A DNA stretch of 26,994 bases, from assembly GCA_016206675.1 (NCBI GenBank), contig JACQRD010000042.1, positions 1 through 26,994 on the forward strand. Reading direction: 5' to 3'. The translations under genes and the position numbers were made by a program. This document shows positions 1 through 9,045 of the stretch, piece by piece (position 1 is the first letter of the stretch; every line of letters begins with the position of its first letter). This DNA is from Candidatus Omnitrophota bacterium. Its GTDB lineage: Bacteria > Omnitrophota > Gorgyraeia > Aquiviventales > Aquiviventaceae. A model generated the notes under the pieces. The model had not been told where the DNA came from. It made no database searches and was given only the letters and a program-made list of their open reading frames with translations.

Positions 1-840
1 CACCGTATCCCCCGCCGTCACATCACGCGGCGTGCGGATGTTGGCGGTCAAGAACCCGACTTCCCCGGCGCGCAGCTCGGTGACCGGCTCAGGCAGCGGG
101 GTCAATACGCCGAGCTCCTGGATCTCAAAGCGTTTGCCGTGGCTCATGAGGGTGACGGACATCTTCGGGCGCAGCAGCCCCTGCACGACGCGCACGAAGA
201 CAATGACGCCCTTATACGAATCGTACGTGGAATCGAACACCAGGCAGGCCAGTGGCGCCTCAGCCTCGCCGCGCGGCGGCGGGATTTCATGGACGAGGCG
301 CTCGAGCAGCTCGGGAATGCCCCGCCCTTCCTTCGCGCTCGCCTCGGTGATGCGCACCGCCGAGTGCTGCAGCAGTGTCCTCAGCTCTTCGGCCACCCGC
401 TCCGGCTGGGCGTTGGGCAGGTCGATCTTGTTGATGACCGGAATGATGGTCAGGCCGCGCTCTTTCGCCAACTGGTAATTGGCCACCGTCTGCGCCTCCA
501 CCCCTTGCGCCGCGTCGACCACCAGGATCGTGCCGTCGCACGCCTGCAGGCTCTTGGTCACCTCAAAAGAGAAGTCGACATGGCCGGGGGTGTCGATGAG
601 GTTGAGCGTGTAGAGCTGCCCGTCTTGGGCGCGGTAGCGCAGCCGAACAAACGACGCCTTGATGGTGATCCCGCGCTCGCGCTCCAGGTCCATGTCATCG
701 AGGAGCTGCTCGCGGAACTTGCGCTGCTCCACCGCGCCGGTGGTTTGGATCAACCGGTCGGCCAGGGTGGATTTGCCGTGGTCAATGTGTGCGACGATGC
801 AGAAGTTTCGAATTGTCTCGCTATCCACTGGTGGACTCAC
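1..840 (-). CDS. lepA: Elongation factor 4 (LepA), C-terminal part outside window
   Basis: Translational GTPase that back-translocates or remodels stalled ribosomes. Only about the first 280 residues are present; the frame is open to the left edge, so the stop codon lies outside. The N-terminus reads IRNFCIVAHIDHGKSTLADR, the LepA form of the P-loop (G1). It is followed by the G2 region (ERERGITIKA), G3 (DTPGHVDF), G4 (NKID) and the start of the beta-barrel domain II. No ATG fits; GTG at 838-840 is the first in-frame start upstream of the conserved IRNF, and a second GTG lies 12 nt further in. No clear Shine-Dalgarno is visible. Instead a 10-bp repeat array ends directly before the start codon. 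The family assignment is firm, the exact start is not. Confidence 0.95.
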   Translation of the reverse strand, partial: MSPPVDSETIRNFCIVAHIDHGKSTLADRLIQTTGAVEQRKFREQLLDDMDLERERGITIKASFVRLRYRAQDGQLYTLNLIDTPGHVDFSFEVTKSLQACDGTILVVDAAQGVEAQTVANYQLAKERGLTIIPVINKIDLPNAQPERVAEELRTLLQHSAVRITEASAKEGRGIPELLERLVHEIPPPRGEAEAPLACLVFDSTYDSYKGVIVFVRVVQGLLRPKMSVTLMSHGKRFEIQELGVLTPLPEPVTELRAGEVGFLTANIRTPRDVTAGDTV

Positions 841-843
841 AAC

Positions 844-991
844 GTTACTATCGGTTACTAAGGGTTACAAAGTGGCTACTAGTAGTTACCTCTGTAGCTG
901 GTTTGGCAACTTCTAGTAACAATCAGAGTGCACTCATGCTTGGCGCTAGTAACCTCTAGTAACTGACGATGTGTTTCGGCTAGTTAGTAAC
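844..991. repeat. Array of GTTACTA / TAGTAAC repeats, 10-bp phased
   Basis: On the plus strand GTTACTA-like units start at 844, 854, 864 (GTTACAA), 875 (GCTACTA) and 885 (GTTACCT), so the spacing is 10, 10, 11 and 10 bp. After a gap the same unit appears inverted as TAGTAAC at 914, 947, 957 and 985. The array fills the gap between the phosphohexomutase stop codon and the lepA start; the last unit overlaps the end of the mutase gene. One-turn spacing suits protein binding on one DNA face, and the opposed orientation could also form hairpins. The function is unknown. Confidence 0.8.
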
Positions 992-2401
992 AGTGAGTTT
1001 GACGCCAAAGTCGAGGAGTTTCGGCAGGCGGGCCGCCTGGGGGGTTTCGGCGTAGATGCGCACAATCGGCTCGGTGCCGGAGCGGCGGAAGAGCAGCCAG
1101 CTCTCGTCGCGGCCGATGAGCTTGACGCCATCGAGCGTATTCACGCTGGCGACCGGCATGCCGTCCAGCGCTTCCGGTGTGGCCTCCTTGAGCCGCTTGA
1201 ACAGCCTTTCCACCTGCGGCATCTTCAGGTGCAGATCCTGCCGCCCGTAGTGCCAGCGGCCGAAGCGCCGCTCCAGCGCGTCCATGACCGCCGGCAGCTT
1301 CTGCCTGCGGACGGCCAGCGCTTCCATCAGCAGCAGCCCGTTGACGAGCCCGTCGCGCTCCGGCAAGTAGCCCTTCAGCCCGATGCCGCCGGACTCCTCC
1401 CCGCCGATGAGGATGTCTTCTTCCTGCATGAGTTTCGCGATCAGCTTAAAGCCCACCGGCACCTCGATGAGCCGCAGGCCGAGCGACTCCGTCACCCGGT
1501 TGATCATCATGGTGTTGGAGACGGTCTTGACGACCGCGCCTTTGGCCTTGCGGTGCGTTATCAAATGCATCAGCAGGATGCACATGATCTGGCCGGGATT
1601 GAGCCAGCGGCCCTTGGGGCCGATGACGCCGAGGCGGTCGGCATCGCCGTCATTGGCGATGCCGAGATCGATCCCAGGACGCTTCATCGCGGCGATCAGC
1701 TGCGAGAGATGCGTGGCGATGGGCTCCGGCGCATGCCCGCCGAAGGCGGGATCCGGCTCGCTGTGCATGGTGTCAACCCGGCAGGCGCCGCCGTGGGCGA
1801 GCGTCTCGATGATGCGGCCGCCGGCACCGTGCATCGAATCAACCACCACCCGCAGCTTGGCGCGGTGGATGGCCTTCAGGTCGATAAAGGCGCGAATGCC
1901 GGCGAGGTATGTGGAGAGAAAATCGCCGCGGCGCACCAGCCCTTGCGCTTCGGCCTCATCGAGCGGCAGGCGCTTCACCGGCGAGGCGCCGATGCGCTGT
2001 TCAATTGACGCCACGGTTTCAGAAGTGGCCGACCCGCCGAAGGTTTCCTTGACTTTGAGGCCGTTGTACTCGGGCGGGTTATGGCTGGCGGTGATCATAA
2101 TGCCGGCGGGCAGCCGCTTGGCGACGACGTAGCGGCTCACCGCGCAGGTGGGCAGCGCCCGGTCAGTCAGCACGCTGGGCAGGCCGTTGCCGGCTAGCAC
2201 CTCGGCCACCGCTTGCGCGAAGTAGGGCGACAGAAACCGGGTGTCATGCCCTACCGCGATGGCGCCGGGGGCCTTAGCGGCGACATGGGTCTGCTGCCGC
2301 AGATGCTCGGCGATGGCCTGTGTCACGATCCGCACATTGTCCGCGGTGAACTGCTCCGCCATGATGGCCCGCCAGCCTTCGGTGCCGAACTTGATCGCCA
2401 T
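980..2401 (-). CDS. Phosphoglucomutase/phosphomannomutase family protein
   Basis: Alpha-D-phosphohexomutase (473 aa) interconverting hexose 1- and 6-phosphates in the cytoplasm, supplying sugar-nucleotide synthesis. The four signature loops are visible: the phosphoserine loop TASHNPPEYNG (Ser106), the metal-binding loop NDGDADRLG, the sugar-binding loop GGEESGGIG and the C-terminal phosphate-binding loop RRSGTEPIVRIY. The ATG at 2401 is preceded by GAGGAG with 8-nt spacing, and this overlaps the end of rpe, so coupling is likely. The neighbouring mannose-1-phosphate guanylyltransferase, about 2.5 kb upstream in the same run, would use mannose 1-phosphate, but substrate specificity (Glc or Man) cannot be read from these motifs. 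Confidence 0.93.
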   Translation of the reverse strand: MAIKFGTEGWRAIMAEQFTADNVRIVTQAIAEHLRQQTHVAAKAPGAIAVGHDTRFLSPYFAQAVAEVLAGNGLPSVLTDRALPTCAVSRYVVAKRLPAGIMITASHNPPEYNGLKVKETFGGSATSETVASIEQRIGASPVKRLPLDEAEAQGLVRRGDFLSTYLAGIRAFIDLKAIHRAKLRVVVDSMHGAGGRIIETLAHGGACRVDTMHSEPDPAFGGHAPEPIATHLSQLIAAMKRPGIDLGIANDGDADRLGVIGPKGRWLNPGQIMCILLMHLITHRKAKGAVVKTVSNTMMINRVTESLGLRLIEVPVGFKLIAKLMQEEDILIGGEESGGIGLKGYLPERDGLVNGLLLMEALAVRRQKLPAVMDALERRFGRWHYGRQDLHLKMPQVERLFKRLKEATPEALDGMPVASVNTLDGVKLIGRDESWLLFRRSGTEPIVRIYAETPQAARLPKLLDFGVKLTVTN

Positions 2402-2404
2402 GCG

Positions 2405-3064
<660 letters not shown>

Positions 3065-3111
3065 TGTGCGCCCCGTAACTGCAGCGACAGGGTTCTGGCC
3101 TGAATCATCAT

Positions 3112-4419
3112 TTAATCGATGCGGCAGAGGGTGCGCAGGCGCGAGGCGTCCGGCTCCTCCACCGGGCCCATGACCGCCACGCGCATCCTCGATGTTTCGA
3201 ACAACCCGCGCGCCACGTGTCGGATATCGGCCGGCGTGACGCGCTCGAGATGCTCAAGCAACAGTTCCGGGCGGCCCACGCGGCCCACCGTCACCGCCTG
3301 CTCGCCCATCCACAGCATGTGGTCCATTGGATCTTCCAAGCCCATCCACAGCTGCCCGGCATAGTAGTCCTTAGCCCGCCGCAGCTCCGCGCGGGAGACC
3401 GGCTGCCGCCGCACCCGCGAGAGCTCATGGAAGATCGTCTCCACCGTCTGCGTGACCTTGCCGGCATCGCAGCCGGCCGAGATGAGAAAGGCCCCCGTAT
3501 CCTCCAACCGCTTGATCGAGGTGCCGATCTCATACGCCAGCCCGCGGCGCTCCCGCACTTCGCGGAAGAGGCGCGAGGACATGTTCGCCCCGAGGATGAC
3601 GTGCAGCAGCTCCAGCGCGAAGCGCTCCGGGTGGGTGCGCGGCACCGCGTACGTCCCCACGCACAGATGCGTCTGCTCCGTCGGCTTCTGCCACACGCGC
3701 ACCTGCGGCAGCCGCCCGGCGCGGGGTGCGCGCAGAAACCGAGACGGCGCGCGGCCCTTCAACGCGCCCACGAGCCGGCGGATCTCGCGCTGCATCGGGG
3801 CTCGCTCAAACGCGCCGACGCACGCCACGAGCAGGTTGCGCGGCTGGTACATCCGACGCCAATACGCGATCAGCGCTTCGCGCGAGATGCGCCGCACCGT
3901 CTCGAGGCTGCCGGAGAGCACCGTCCCCAACGGGTGGCCGGGCCAGAGCAGCTGGTTGAACAGATCATGCACCATCTGCCCCGGCGCATCCTCGTACATC
4001 CGGATCTCTTCGAGGATGACCTCGCGCTCCTTCTCCACGTCGCGGGCATCGAAGCGCGAGTGCAGCAGCATGTCGGCCAGCACATCGAGCGCCCCCCGCG
4101 CATGCTGGCACGGCACTTTGGCCATGAAGCACGTGAACTCTTCCGCGGTGAAGCCGTTGAGCGAGCCGCCCACCCCCTCCACCCGCTGCTTGAGGGCTTC
4201 GCAGGAGCGGCGGCGCGTGCCTTTAAAGAGCAAGTGCTCCACGAAATGGGAGATGCCGGCCTGCTCCGGCGCTTCGTACCGTCCGCCGGCGCGCACCCAC
4301 AGCCCGACGGCGACGGAGCGCGCGTGCGGCTGCTCATGCAGCACAAGGCCGGCGCCGTTATGCAGCGCCTCAAGTTGGTAGGGCGCCTGCCGCTTACGCT
4401 GCGGGTCGGTGCGCATCAA
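3112..4419 (-). CDS. M16 family zinc metallopeptidase (processing peptidase-like)
   Basis: Single-unit M16B-type peptidase of 435 aa. The inverted zinc motif HxxEH is present as HFVEH (residues 58-62), followed by the downstream acidic region GFTAEEFTCF. The C-terminal half carries the family's substrate-binding segment RERRGLAYEIGTSIKRLEDTGAF. Family members degrade small peptides or, in the YmxG/mitochondrial-type branch, cleave presequences; there is no signal peptide, so cytoplasmic action is inferred. The start overlaps the end of ruvX by 26 nt. Two adjacent ATG codons (4419 and 4416) are equally possible starts. Confidence 0.92.
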   Translation of the reverse strand: MMRTDPQRKRQAPYQLEALHNGAGLVLHEQPHARSVAVGLWVRAGGRYEAPEQAGISHFVEHLLFKGTRRRSCEALKQRVEGVGGSLNGFTAEEFTCFMAKVPCQHARGALDVLADMLLHSRFDARDVEKEREVILEEIRMYEDAPGQMVHDLFNQLLWPGHPLGTVLSGSLETVRRISREALIAYWRRMYQPRNLLVACVGAFERAPMQREIRRLVGALKGRAPSRFLRAPRAGRLPQVRVWQKPTEQTHLCVGTYAVPRTHPERFALELLHVILGANMSSRLFREVRERRGLAYEIGTSIKRLEDTGAFLISAGCDAGKVTQTVETIFHELSRVRRQPVSRAELRRAKDYYAGQLWMGLEDPMDHMLWMGEQAVTVGRVGRPELLLEHLERVTPADIRHVARGLFETSRMRVAVMGPVEEPDASRLRTLCRID

Positions 4420-4813
4420 GATACGCCTGGAGAATCAATTGGGCCGCCACCTGATCGACGATGTCTTTGCGGCGCTTGCGCGACGCCCCTCCTGCCAGCA
4501 GCGCTCGTTCGCCCTGCGCAGTGGTGAACCGTTCATCGACCCAGACCACCGGTAACCCGCAGACGCGTTGCAAGGCCTCGGCAAACGAGGCGACGCGATC
4601 GGCCTGCGGCCCGCGGCGGCCTTCGAGCGTGAGCGGCAAGCCGACGACGACCGTGCTGACGTCTTGCTCCTTGGCCAAGCGGCTGATTGCCTCGGCATCC
4701 GCCTCTGTGGCGCGCCGCTGCACCACCGTCAGGCCCTGCGCCGTCAGGCCGAGGGAGTCGCTGACCGCCACGCCGATACGCCGCTGGCCGACGTCAAGCC
4801 CCAGAATGCGCAT
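4394..4813 (-). CDS. ruvX: Putative pre-16S rRNA nuclease / Holliday-junction resolvase-like YqgF (RuvX)
   Basis: Small RNase H-fold protein (139 aa) of the YqgF family, which matures the 16S rRNA 5' end. The N-terminal MRILGLDVGQRRIGVAVSD carries the first catalytic aspartate, then VVGLPLTLEG, the middle acidic motif VDERFTT, and the C-terminal KDIVDQVAA with the last aspartate. I place the start at the ATG at 4813, directly before the conserved MRILGLD; the open frame extends 20 codons upstream into the intergenic heptamer repeat, which is not protein-like. No strong Shine-Dalgarno is visible. Confidence 0.93.
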   Translation of the reverse strand: MRILGLDVGQRRIGVAVSDSLGLTAQGLTVVQRRATEADAEAISRLAKEQDVSTVVVGLPLTLEGRRGPQADRVASFAEALQRVCGLPVVWVDERFTTAQGERALLAGGASRKRRKDIVDQVAAQLILQAYLDAHRPAA

Positions 4814-4837
4814 TACGTAGCGCGCAGCGTATAGGGA

Positions 4838-4905
4838 GGTTCGGGGTTCAGGGTTCGGGGCTGTGGGCAACATGGCCCAGAACCCCCAACCCCCAACCCA
4901 AAACC
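4838..4905. repeat. Heptamer-repeat inverted element (GGTTCGG type)
   Basis: Two 31-nt arms (4838-4868 and 4875-4905) are inverted copies matching at 24 of 31 positions, separated by a 6-nt spacer. Each arm is itself built from approximate 7-nt tandem units: GGTTCGG-like on the left, CCCCCAA-like on the right. It fills most of the gap between manC and ruvX. The architecture matches the element at 24645-24717 although the heptamer sequence differs. It may form an mRNA hairpin or be a short tandem-repeat element of the kind known in cyanobacteria. Confidence 0.75.
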
Positions 4906-4928
4906 AGACATGCGATACGCATTCATTG

Positions 4929-6023
4929 TTATAAGTATGCCGCTAAATGCGGATGAGCCGCTAAGCGTTCGACGATATGCCGCACGTCCTGGGCCCGCGC
5001 CGGATCGCACAGCAGTGTCGCCGTGGGTGTGTGCACCAGCAGCAGATCGCGGATGCCGATGGCGGCGATCAGATGCCCTGGGTCGCCGACGATGCGCACG
5101 TTGTCGCTGTCGATCAGCACGGCGCGCGAGGCCAGCCGCCCGGGCTGTGCCCACATGTCCCAACTGCCCAAGTCCTCCCAGGCGAAGCGACCGTCAACGA
5201 CGAGGCTGTCGGTCAAATGCTGCATGACGCCGTGATCGAAGGAGATCGGCTTCAGCCGCCGGTAGGCGGTGGCCAGCCGCCGCAGACTGTAGCGGGTCAT
5301 CTGCCGATGGCGCAAGGCCCCTGCCAGCGGTGCGAGCCGCCGGACATGCTCCGGCAGCCACTGCGTCAGGCGCTCAAGAAACACCTCCGCCCGCCCGATG
5401 AACATGCCGCTGTTCCAGAACGTGCCGGGCTGCCGCACCAGCCGTTGCGCGACGGCGCGCCGGGGCTTTTCGATAAAGCGTGCGATGCGCAGCAGGCGCG
5501 GCCCGCGTCCGTTGCGCGCCCCGAGCGATTGGCGCGCGCAAATGTAGCCGAGGCCGGTCAGCGGCGCGCGCGGGCGGATGCCGATCGTCACCAATGCGTC
5601 ATACCGGCGGGCCGCCTCGATGGCGGCGCGCATCGCGCGCTGAAACGCCGGAAGATCCCCCATCCAATGGTCCGCTGGCACCGCGGCCATGATCCGCCGC
5701 GGAGACTCGGCGGCGACCGCGAACGCGGCCAGCGCGATGCACGCGGCCGTATTGCGGCCCTCGGGCTCCACGAGGATTGGCACCGGCGGCCGGCGCGCGA
5801 GCGCCCGGCGAATCGGCCCCTCCTGCCCCCGGCTTGTGACGATCAGCCACCGGGCCGACGGCCAGACCGGTTTGAGCCGATCAATGGTTTGCTGGATCAG
5901 GCTGCGCCCGCCGGCGGGTGCGAGGCAGACCTTTGGCATGGCGGCGCGCACCAGCGGCCAGAGCCGCTCGCCCTTGCCGCCCGCCATCACAACGAACGTC
6001 ACGCCCTCCGCGCGGCGGCTCAT
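4929..6023 (-). CDS. manC: Mannose-1-phosphate guanylyltransferase
   Basis: Nucleotidyltransferase (364 aa) making GDP-mannose from mannose 1-phosphate and GTP. The signature VVMAGGKGERLWPL is near the N-terminus, followed by EPEGRNTAACIALAA, the VPADHWM metal-binding segment, FIEKP, FWNSGMF and WEDLGSWD, all typical of the GDP-mannose pyrophosphorylase core. The cupin isomerase domain of bifunctional ManC/AlgA proteins is absent, so this should be the monofunctional type. The start ATG overlaps the trpA stop by 4 nt (ATGA). It probably feeds surface glycan synthesis together with the downstream phosphohexomutase. Confidence 0.94.
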   Translation of the reverse strand: MSRRAEGVTFVVMAGGKGERLWPLVRAAMPKVCLAPAGGRSLIQQTIDRLKPVWPSARWLIVTSRGQEGPIRRALARRPPVPILVEPEGRNTAACIALAAFAVAAESPRRIMAAVPADHWMGDLPAFQRAMRAAIEAARRYDALVTIGIRPRAPLTGLGYICARQSLGARNGRGPRLLRIARFIEKPRRAVAQRLVRQPGTFWNSGMFIGRAEVFLERLTQWLPEHVRRLAPLAGALRHRQMTRYSLRRLATAYRRLKPISFDHGVMQHLTDSLVVDGRFAWEDLGSWDMWAQPGRLASRAVLIDSDNVRIVGDPGHLIAAIGIRDLLLVHTPTATLLCDPARAQDVRHIVERLAAHPHLAAYL

Positions 6024-6823
6024 CGTCCAACCGCCCGGCGCATCCGTGCGACAAACGACGCCGCGGCCTGCACGGCCGATCGGCCGCGGGCCGCGGCGAT
6101 GACGTGGATCAGAGCGCTGCCGATGATGACACCATCGGCTGCGCGGCCGACCCTCGCGGCCTGACCGGGGGTTGAAATGCCGAACCCCACGTACACCGGC
6201 TTGGTCGTCAGCAGCTTCAATTGCCGCACGCCGTGCAGCAGCCCTGCCGGCAAGGCGCGCCGCACGCCCGTGGTGCCGATCACCGACACGTAGTAGATAA
6301 ACCCTTCCGAGGCGCGCGCGACGGCGCGCAGCCGCGGCGGCGGGCTGGTCGGCGCCGCCAGGAAGATCGTCGCCACATCCTCGCGAGCGGCACTCCGCTT
6401 CGCGGCCGCCGCCGCCTCAATCGGCAAATCCGGCACGATGACGCCGTCGAAGCCGCTGGCATGCGCCGCGCGGAAAAACGCCTGCGGCGCCGGGCGACCG
6501 AATTGCAAGACGGGATTCCAGTACGTCAAGCACACCAGCGGCACCGTAACCCGCGAGCGCACCGAGGCCACCGCCGAAAAAATCCGCCGTGGCCTCGCCC
6601 CGCGCGCCAGCGCTCTGGCTGAGGCCGCCTGAATGATCGGCCCGTCCGCCAGCGGATCGGAAAACGGCACGCCGATTTCGATGACATCGGCCCCCGCCGC
6701 CTCGAGCGCGACGATGAGCCGCTTTGTCGCCTCGAGCGACGGATCGCCGCCCATGATGAAGGGCACCAGCGCCGTCCGGCGCGCGGAGCACAGCCGGTTA
6801 CACGCGGTGCGCAGCCGTTCCAT
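6020..6823 (-). CDS. trpA: Tryptophan synthase alpha subunit
   Basis: Cleaves indole-3-glycerol phosphate to indole and glyceraldehyde 3-phosphate, passing indole to TrpB. The 267-aa product has both catalytic acids at the same positions as the E. coli enzyme: Glu49 (IEIGVPFSDP) and Asp60 (LADGP). VIVPDLP and the phosphate-binding GFGIST and GVIIGSAL segments are also present. The start overlaps the 3' end of trpB by 26 nt, the usual coupled trpBA order. The protein is unusually rich in Ala and Arg, in keeping with the high GC of the region. No other trp genes are in the window. Confidence 0.97.
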   Translation of the reverse strand: MERLRTACNRLCSARRTALVPFIMGGDPSLEATKRLIVALEAAGADVIEIGVPFSDPLADGPIIQAASARALARGARPRRIFSAVASVRSRVTVPLVCLTYWNPVLQFGRPAPQAFFRAAHASGFDGVIVPDLPIEAAAAAKRSAAREDVATIFLAAPTSPPPRLRAVARASEGFIYYVSVIGTTGVRRALPAGLLHGVRQLKLLTTKPVYVGFGISTPGQAARVGRAADGVIIGSALIHVIAAARGRSAVQAAASFVARMRRAVGR

Positions 6824-8015
6824 TCAACCGATCGGCGATCGTCTGCACATCCTTATCGCCCCGCCCGGAGAGCCCGAGGATCACTACCGCCCTTCGACGC
6901 AGCCGCGGCACCAACCGCTCCAGGTAGGCCACCGCATGCGCCGGCTCCAGCGCAGGCAAGATGCCCTCCGTCCGTGTGAGCAGCTGCACGCCGCGCAACG
7001 CCTGGGCGTCGCTGACGGCGGCATAGCGCGCCCGGCGCGTTAGCTGATAGTAGGCGTGCTCCGGCCCCACCCCGGGATAATCCAATCCGGCAGAAATGGA
7101 GGCCGTTGACAGAATTTGTCCTTCGCGGTCCTGCAGCAGTTGGCTGTAGGCGCCGTGCAGCACGCCCGGCCGCCCCTTCAGCAGCGTGGCGGCATGATGC
7201 CCCGGGGCGAGCGACGTGCCGCCGGCCTCCACGCCGATGCACTGCACCCGCCGGTCGTTGCGGAAGGGATGGAAGAGGCCGATGGCGTTGGAGCCGCCGC
7301 CGACGCAGGCCACCAGCGCATCCGGCAGCCGTCCCTCGCGGGCGAGCAGCTGCCGCCGCGCCTCGCGGCCGATGACGGACTGAAAGTCGCGCACCAGCAG
7401 CGGATACGGATGCGGCCCGACGACGGAGCCGATGCAGTAGTGTGTCGTGCGCACGGTGGTGACCCAGTTGCGGATGGCTTCGCTACAGGCGTCCTTGAGC
7501 GTCTTGGTGCCGGACGTCACCGGGACCACCCGCGCGCCCAGCAGCCGCATGCGGAAGACGTTCAGCGCCTGGCGGCGCATGTCCTCCTGCCCCATGAACA
7601 CCTCGCACTCCAGCCCGAAGAGCGCGGCCACGGTGGCCGTCGCCACGCCGTGCTGGCCGGCTCCGGTTTCAGCGATCAGCCGCCGTTTCTTCATGCGGAC
7701 GGCCAGCAGCGCTTGGCCCAGCGCGTTGTTGATCTTGTGCGCCCCAGTGTGGAGCAGATCCTCCCGCTTCAGATAGATGCGCACGCCGCGCCCGAGGGCC
7801 TGACTGAGCCGCGTGGCGAAGTACAGCGGTGTGGGCCGGCCGGCGTAGCTCTGCAGCAGCTGGCGCAGCTCGGCCTGAAATCGGGCATCCCGGCGCGCCC
7901 GACGGTAGGCGTCGTCGAGCTGTGCGAGCGCGGCCATGACCGTTTCGGGGACGAATTGCCCTCCGAACGGCCCGAAATAGCCGATGCGATCAGGCACGGT
8001 ACGGGATGATGCCAT
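6798..8015 (-). CDS. trpB: Tryptophan synthase beta subunit
   Basis: PLP enzyme joining indole and serine to tryptophan; TrpB1 type by its pairing with trpA. From the ATG at 8015 the protein has 405 aa. The PLP lysine lies in HTGAHKINNALGQ (Lys94), the ETGAGQHG segment carries the catalytic glutamate, and CVGGGSNAIG forms the PLP phosphate loop; STASISAGLDYPGVGPEHAYY follows. The open frame extends to 8072, but the family's N-terminus (here DRIGYFGPFGGQFVPETVM) fits the ATG at 8015, preceded by a weak AAGAGA. It is 35 nt downstream of the ornithine cyclodeaminase-like gene. Confidence 0.97.
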   Translation of the reverse strand: MASSRTVPDRIGYFGPFGGQFVPETVMAALAQLDDAYRRARRDARFQAELRQLLQSYAGRPTPLYFATRLSQALGRGVRIYLKREDLLHTGAHKINNALGQALLAVRMKKRRLIAETGAGQHGVATATVAALFGLECEVFMGQEDMRRQALNVFRMRLLGARVVPVTSGTKTLKDACSEAIRNWVTTVRTTHYCIGSVVGPHPYPLLVRDFQSVIGREARRQLLAREGRLPDALVACVGGGSNAIGLFHPFRNDRRVQCIGVEAGGTSLAPGHHAATLLKGRPGVLHGAYSQLLQDREGQILSTASISAGLDYPGVGPEHAYYQLTRRARYAAVSDAQALRGVQLLTRTEGILPALEPAHAVAYLERLVPRLRRRAVVILGLSGRGDKDVQTIADRLNGTAAHRV

Positions 8016-8050
8016 GGAATCTCTTATGATACTGGATGGTGGAAGTGGCG

Positions 8051-9037
8051 TCAAACGAGGGGGATGCGACAACCGAGCCGTTGCCGGCGCGCCCGCCGGA
8101 AGACTTCGGCGGCCAGCGCCACATCATGGATCGCCAGGCCGGTGGAATCGAAGACGGTCAGCTCGCGCGGAGCGCGGCGGCCGCGGCGGCGGCCGATGAG
8201 CACCTCGCCAAGGCTGGCGTGGATGCGCTTCGGATCGAACTGGCCGCGGCGGACCGGCACATTGAGCTCTCCGCCATGCACGGCCTGCTCGTAATCGTCC
8301 ACGACGACGGTGGCCTCTCGCAGGATGCGGGGATCCAACTCTTGCTTCCCCGGCGCATCCGCGCCAATCGCATTGAGATGGGTGCCATCGGAAAGCCACG
8401 CGCGCGCAACCAGCGGACGATGCGCCGGCGTGAGCGTGACGACGAGGTCCGCGCTGCGCACGCAGGCGCGAATCGTGCGGCAGGCCGTCCACGAAACGCG
8501 CCGCAGCACGCGCCGCATCCGCTGGCAAAACGCAGCCGCCTCGCCCGCGCGGTGGCCCCACACCTGCACCTGCCGCACGTGAAACAGCTGCGCGAGGGCG
8601 AGCAGCTGGGCATCCGCCTGCCCGCCACAGCCCACCAGTGCCACCACGCGGCTGTCAGGCCTGGCCAGGGTGTGGGCTGCCACCGCGGCCGCCGCCGCCG
8701 TGCGCAGTTTGGTGATCAGGGAGCCGTCCATGACGGCGAGCGGCTCGCCGGTGGCCGGATCGTTCAGCACGATCGTCGCCATCACGCTCGGCAGCCCCCG
8801 GCGGGGGTTGTTGGGGTGGACGTTGACCCACTTCACCCCGCAGGCCGCCGGGCGCTCGACGTAGGCGGGCATCGCGCGAAAATCGCTGCCCCGCGGCAGC
8901 GGCAGGTAGATCTTCGGCGGCATCACGGCCTGCCCGCGCGCATAGCTGATGAAGGCGGCGCGCACCACGCGGATGGCCGTCGAGAGATCGGCCACGCGGG
9001 CCACGTCGCGGCGCGTGAGGACGAGCACCGGACGCAT
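8051..9037 (-). CDS. Ornithine cyclodeaminase / mu-crystallin family dehydrogenase
   Basis: NAD(P)-dependent oxidoreductase of 328 aa. The N-terminal substrate domain shows MPPKIYLPLP, FRAMPAYV and GVKWVNVHPNNP; the Rossmann domain begins VVALVGCGGQADAQ (about residues 131-143). NAIGADAPGKQELDP carries the family's Gly-Ala-Asp active-site motif. Members include ornithine cyclodeaminase, archaeal-type alanine dehydrogenase and imine reductases. The MPPK...FRAMPAYV form resembles the alanine dehydrogenase-like branch, but substrate cannot be decided by reading. It starts 8 nt after the THEP1-type NTPase gene. A role alongside the trpBA genes is not evident. Confidence 0.88.
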   Translation of the reverse strand: MRPVLVLTRRDVARVADLSTAIRVVRAAFISYARGQAVMPPKIYLPLPRGSDFRAMPAYVERPAACGVKWVNVHPNNPRRGLPSVMATIVLNDPATGEPLAVMDGSLITKLRTAAAAAVAAHTLARPDSRVVALVGCGGQADAQLLALAQLFHVRQVQVWGHRAGEAAAFCQRMRRVLRRVSWTACRTIRACVRSADLVVTLTPAHRPLVARAWLSDGTHLNAIGADAPGKQELDPRILREATVVVDDYEQAVHGGELNVPVRRGQFDPKRIHASLGEVLIGRRRGRRAPRELTVFDSTGLAIHDVALAAEVFRRARRQRLGCRIPLV

Positions 9038-9045
9038 GCGTCACG

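Noticed and set aside
844..991. CRISPR array or DnaA-box cluster
   Set aside because: Units are 7 bp with about 3-bp spacers and occur in both orientations, unlike CRISPR; GTTACTA does not resemble the DnaA box, and no dnaA/dnaN genes are near.
971..2008. 345-codon plus-strand frame
   Set aside because: Antisense shadow of the phosphohexomutase gene.
3217..4527. Long plus-strand open frame (436 codons)
   Set aside because: It lies antisense to the M16 peptidase and ruvX, which have intact catalytic motifs; its product is His/Arg/Pro-rich low-complexity typical of antisense frames in GC-rich DNA.
4977..6164. Long plus-strand open frame (395 codons)
   Set aside because: Antisense to manC and trpA; composition is that of a GC-rich shadow frame and no motif is recognisable.
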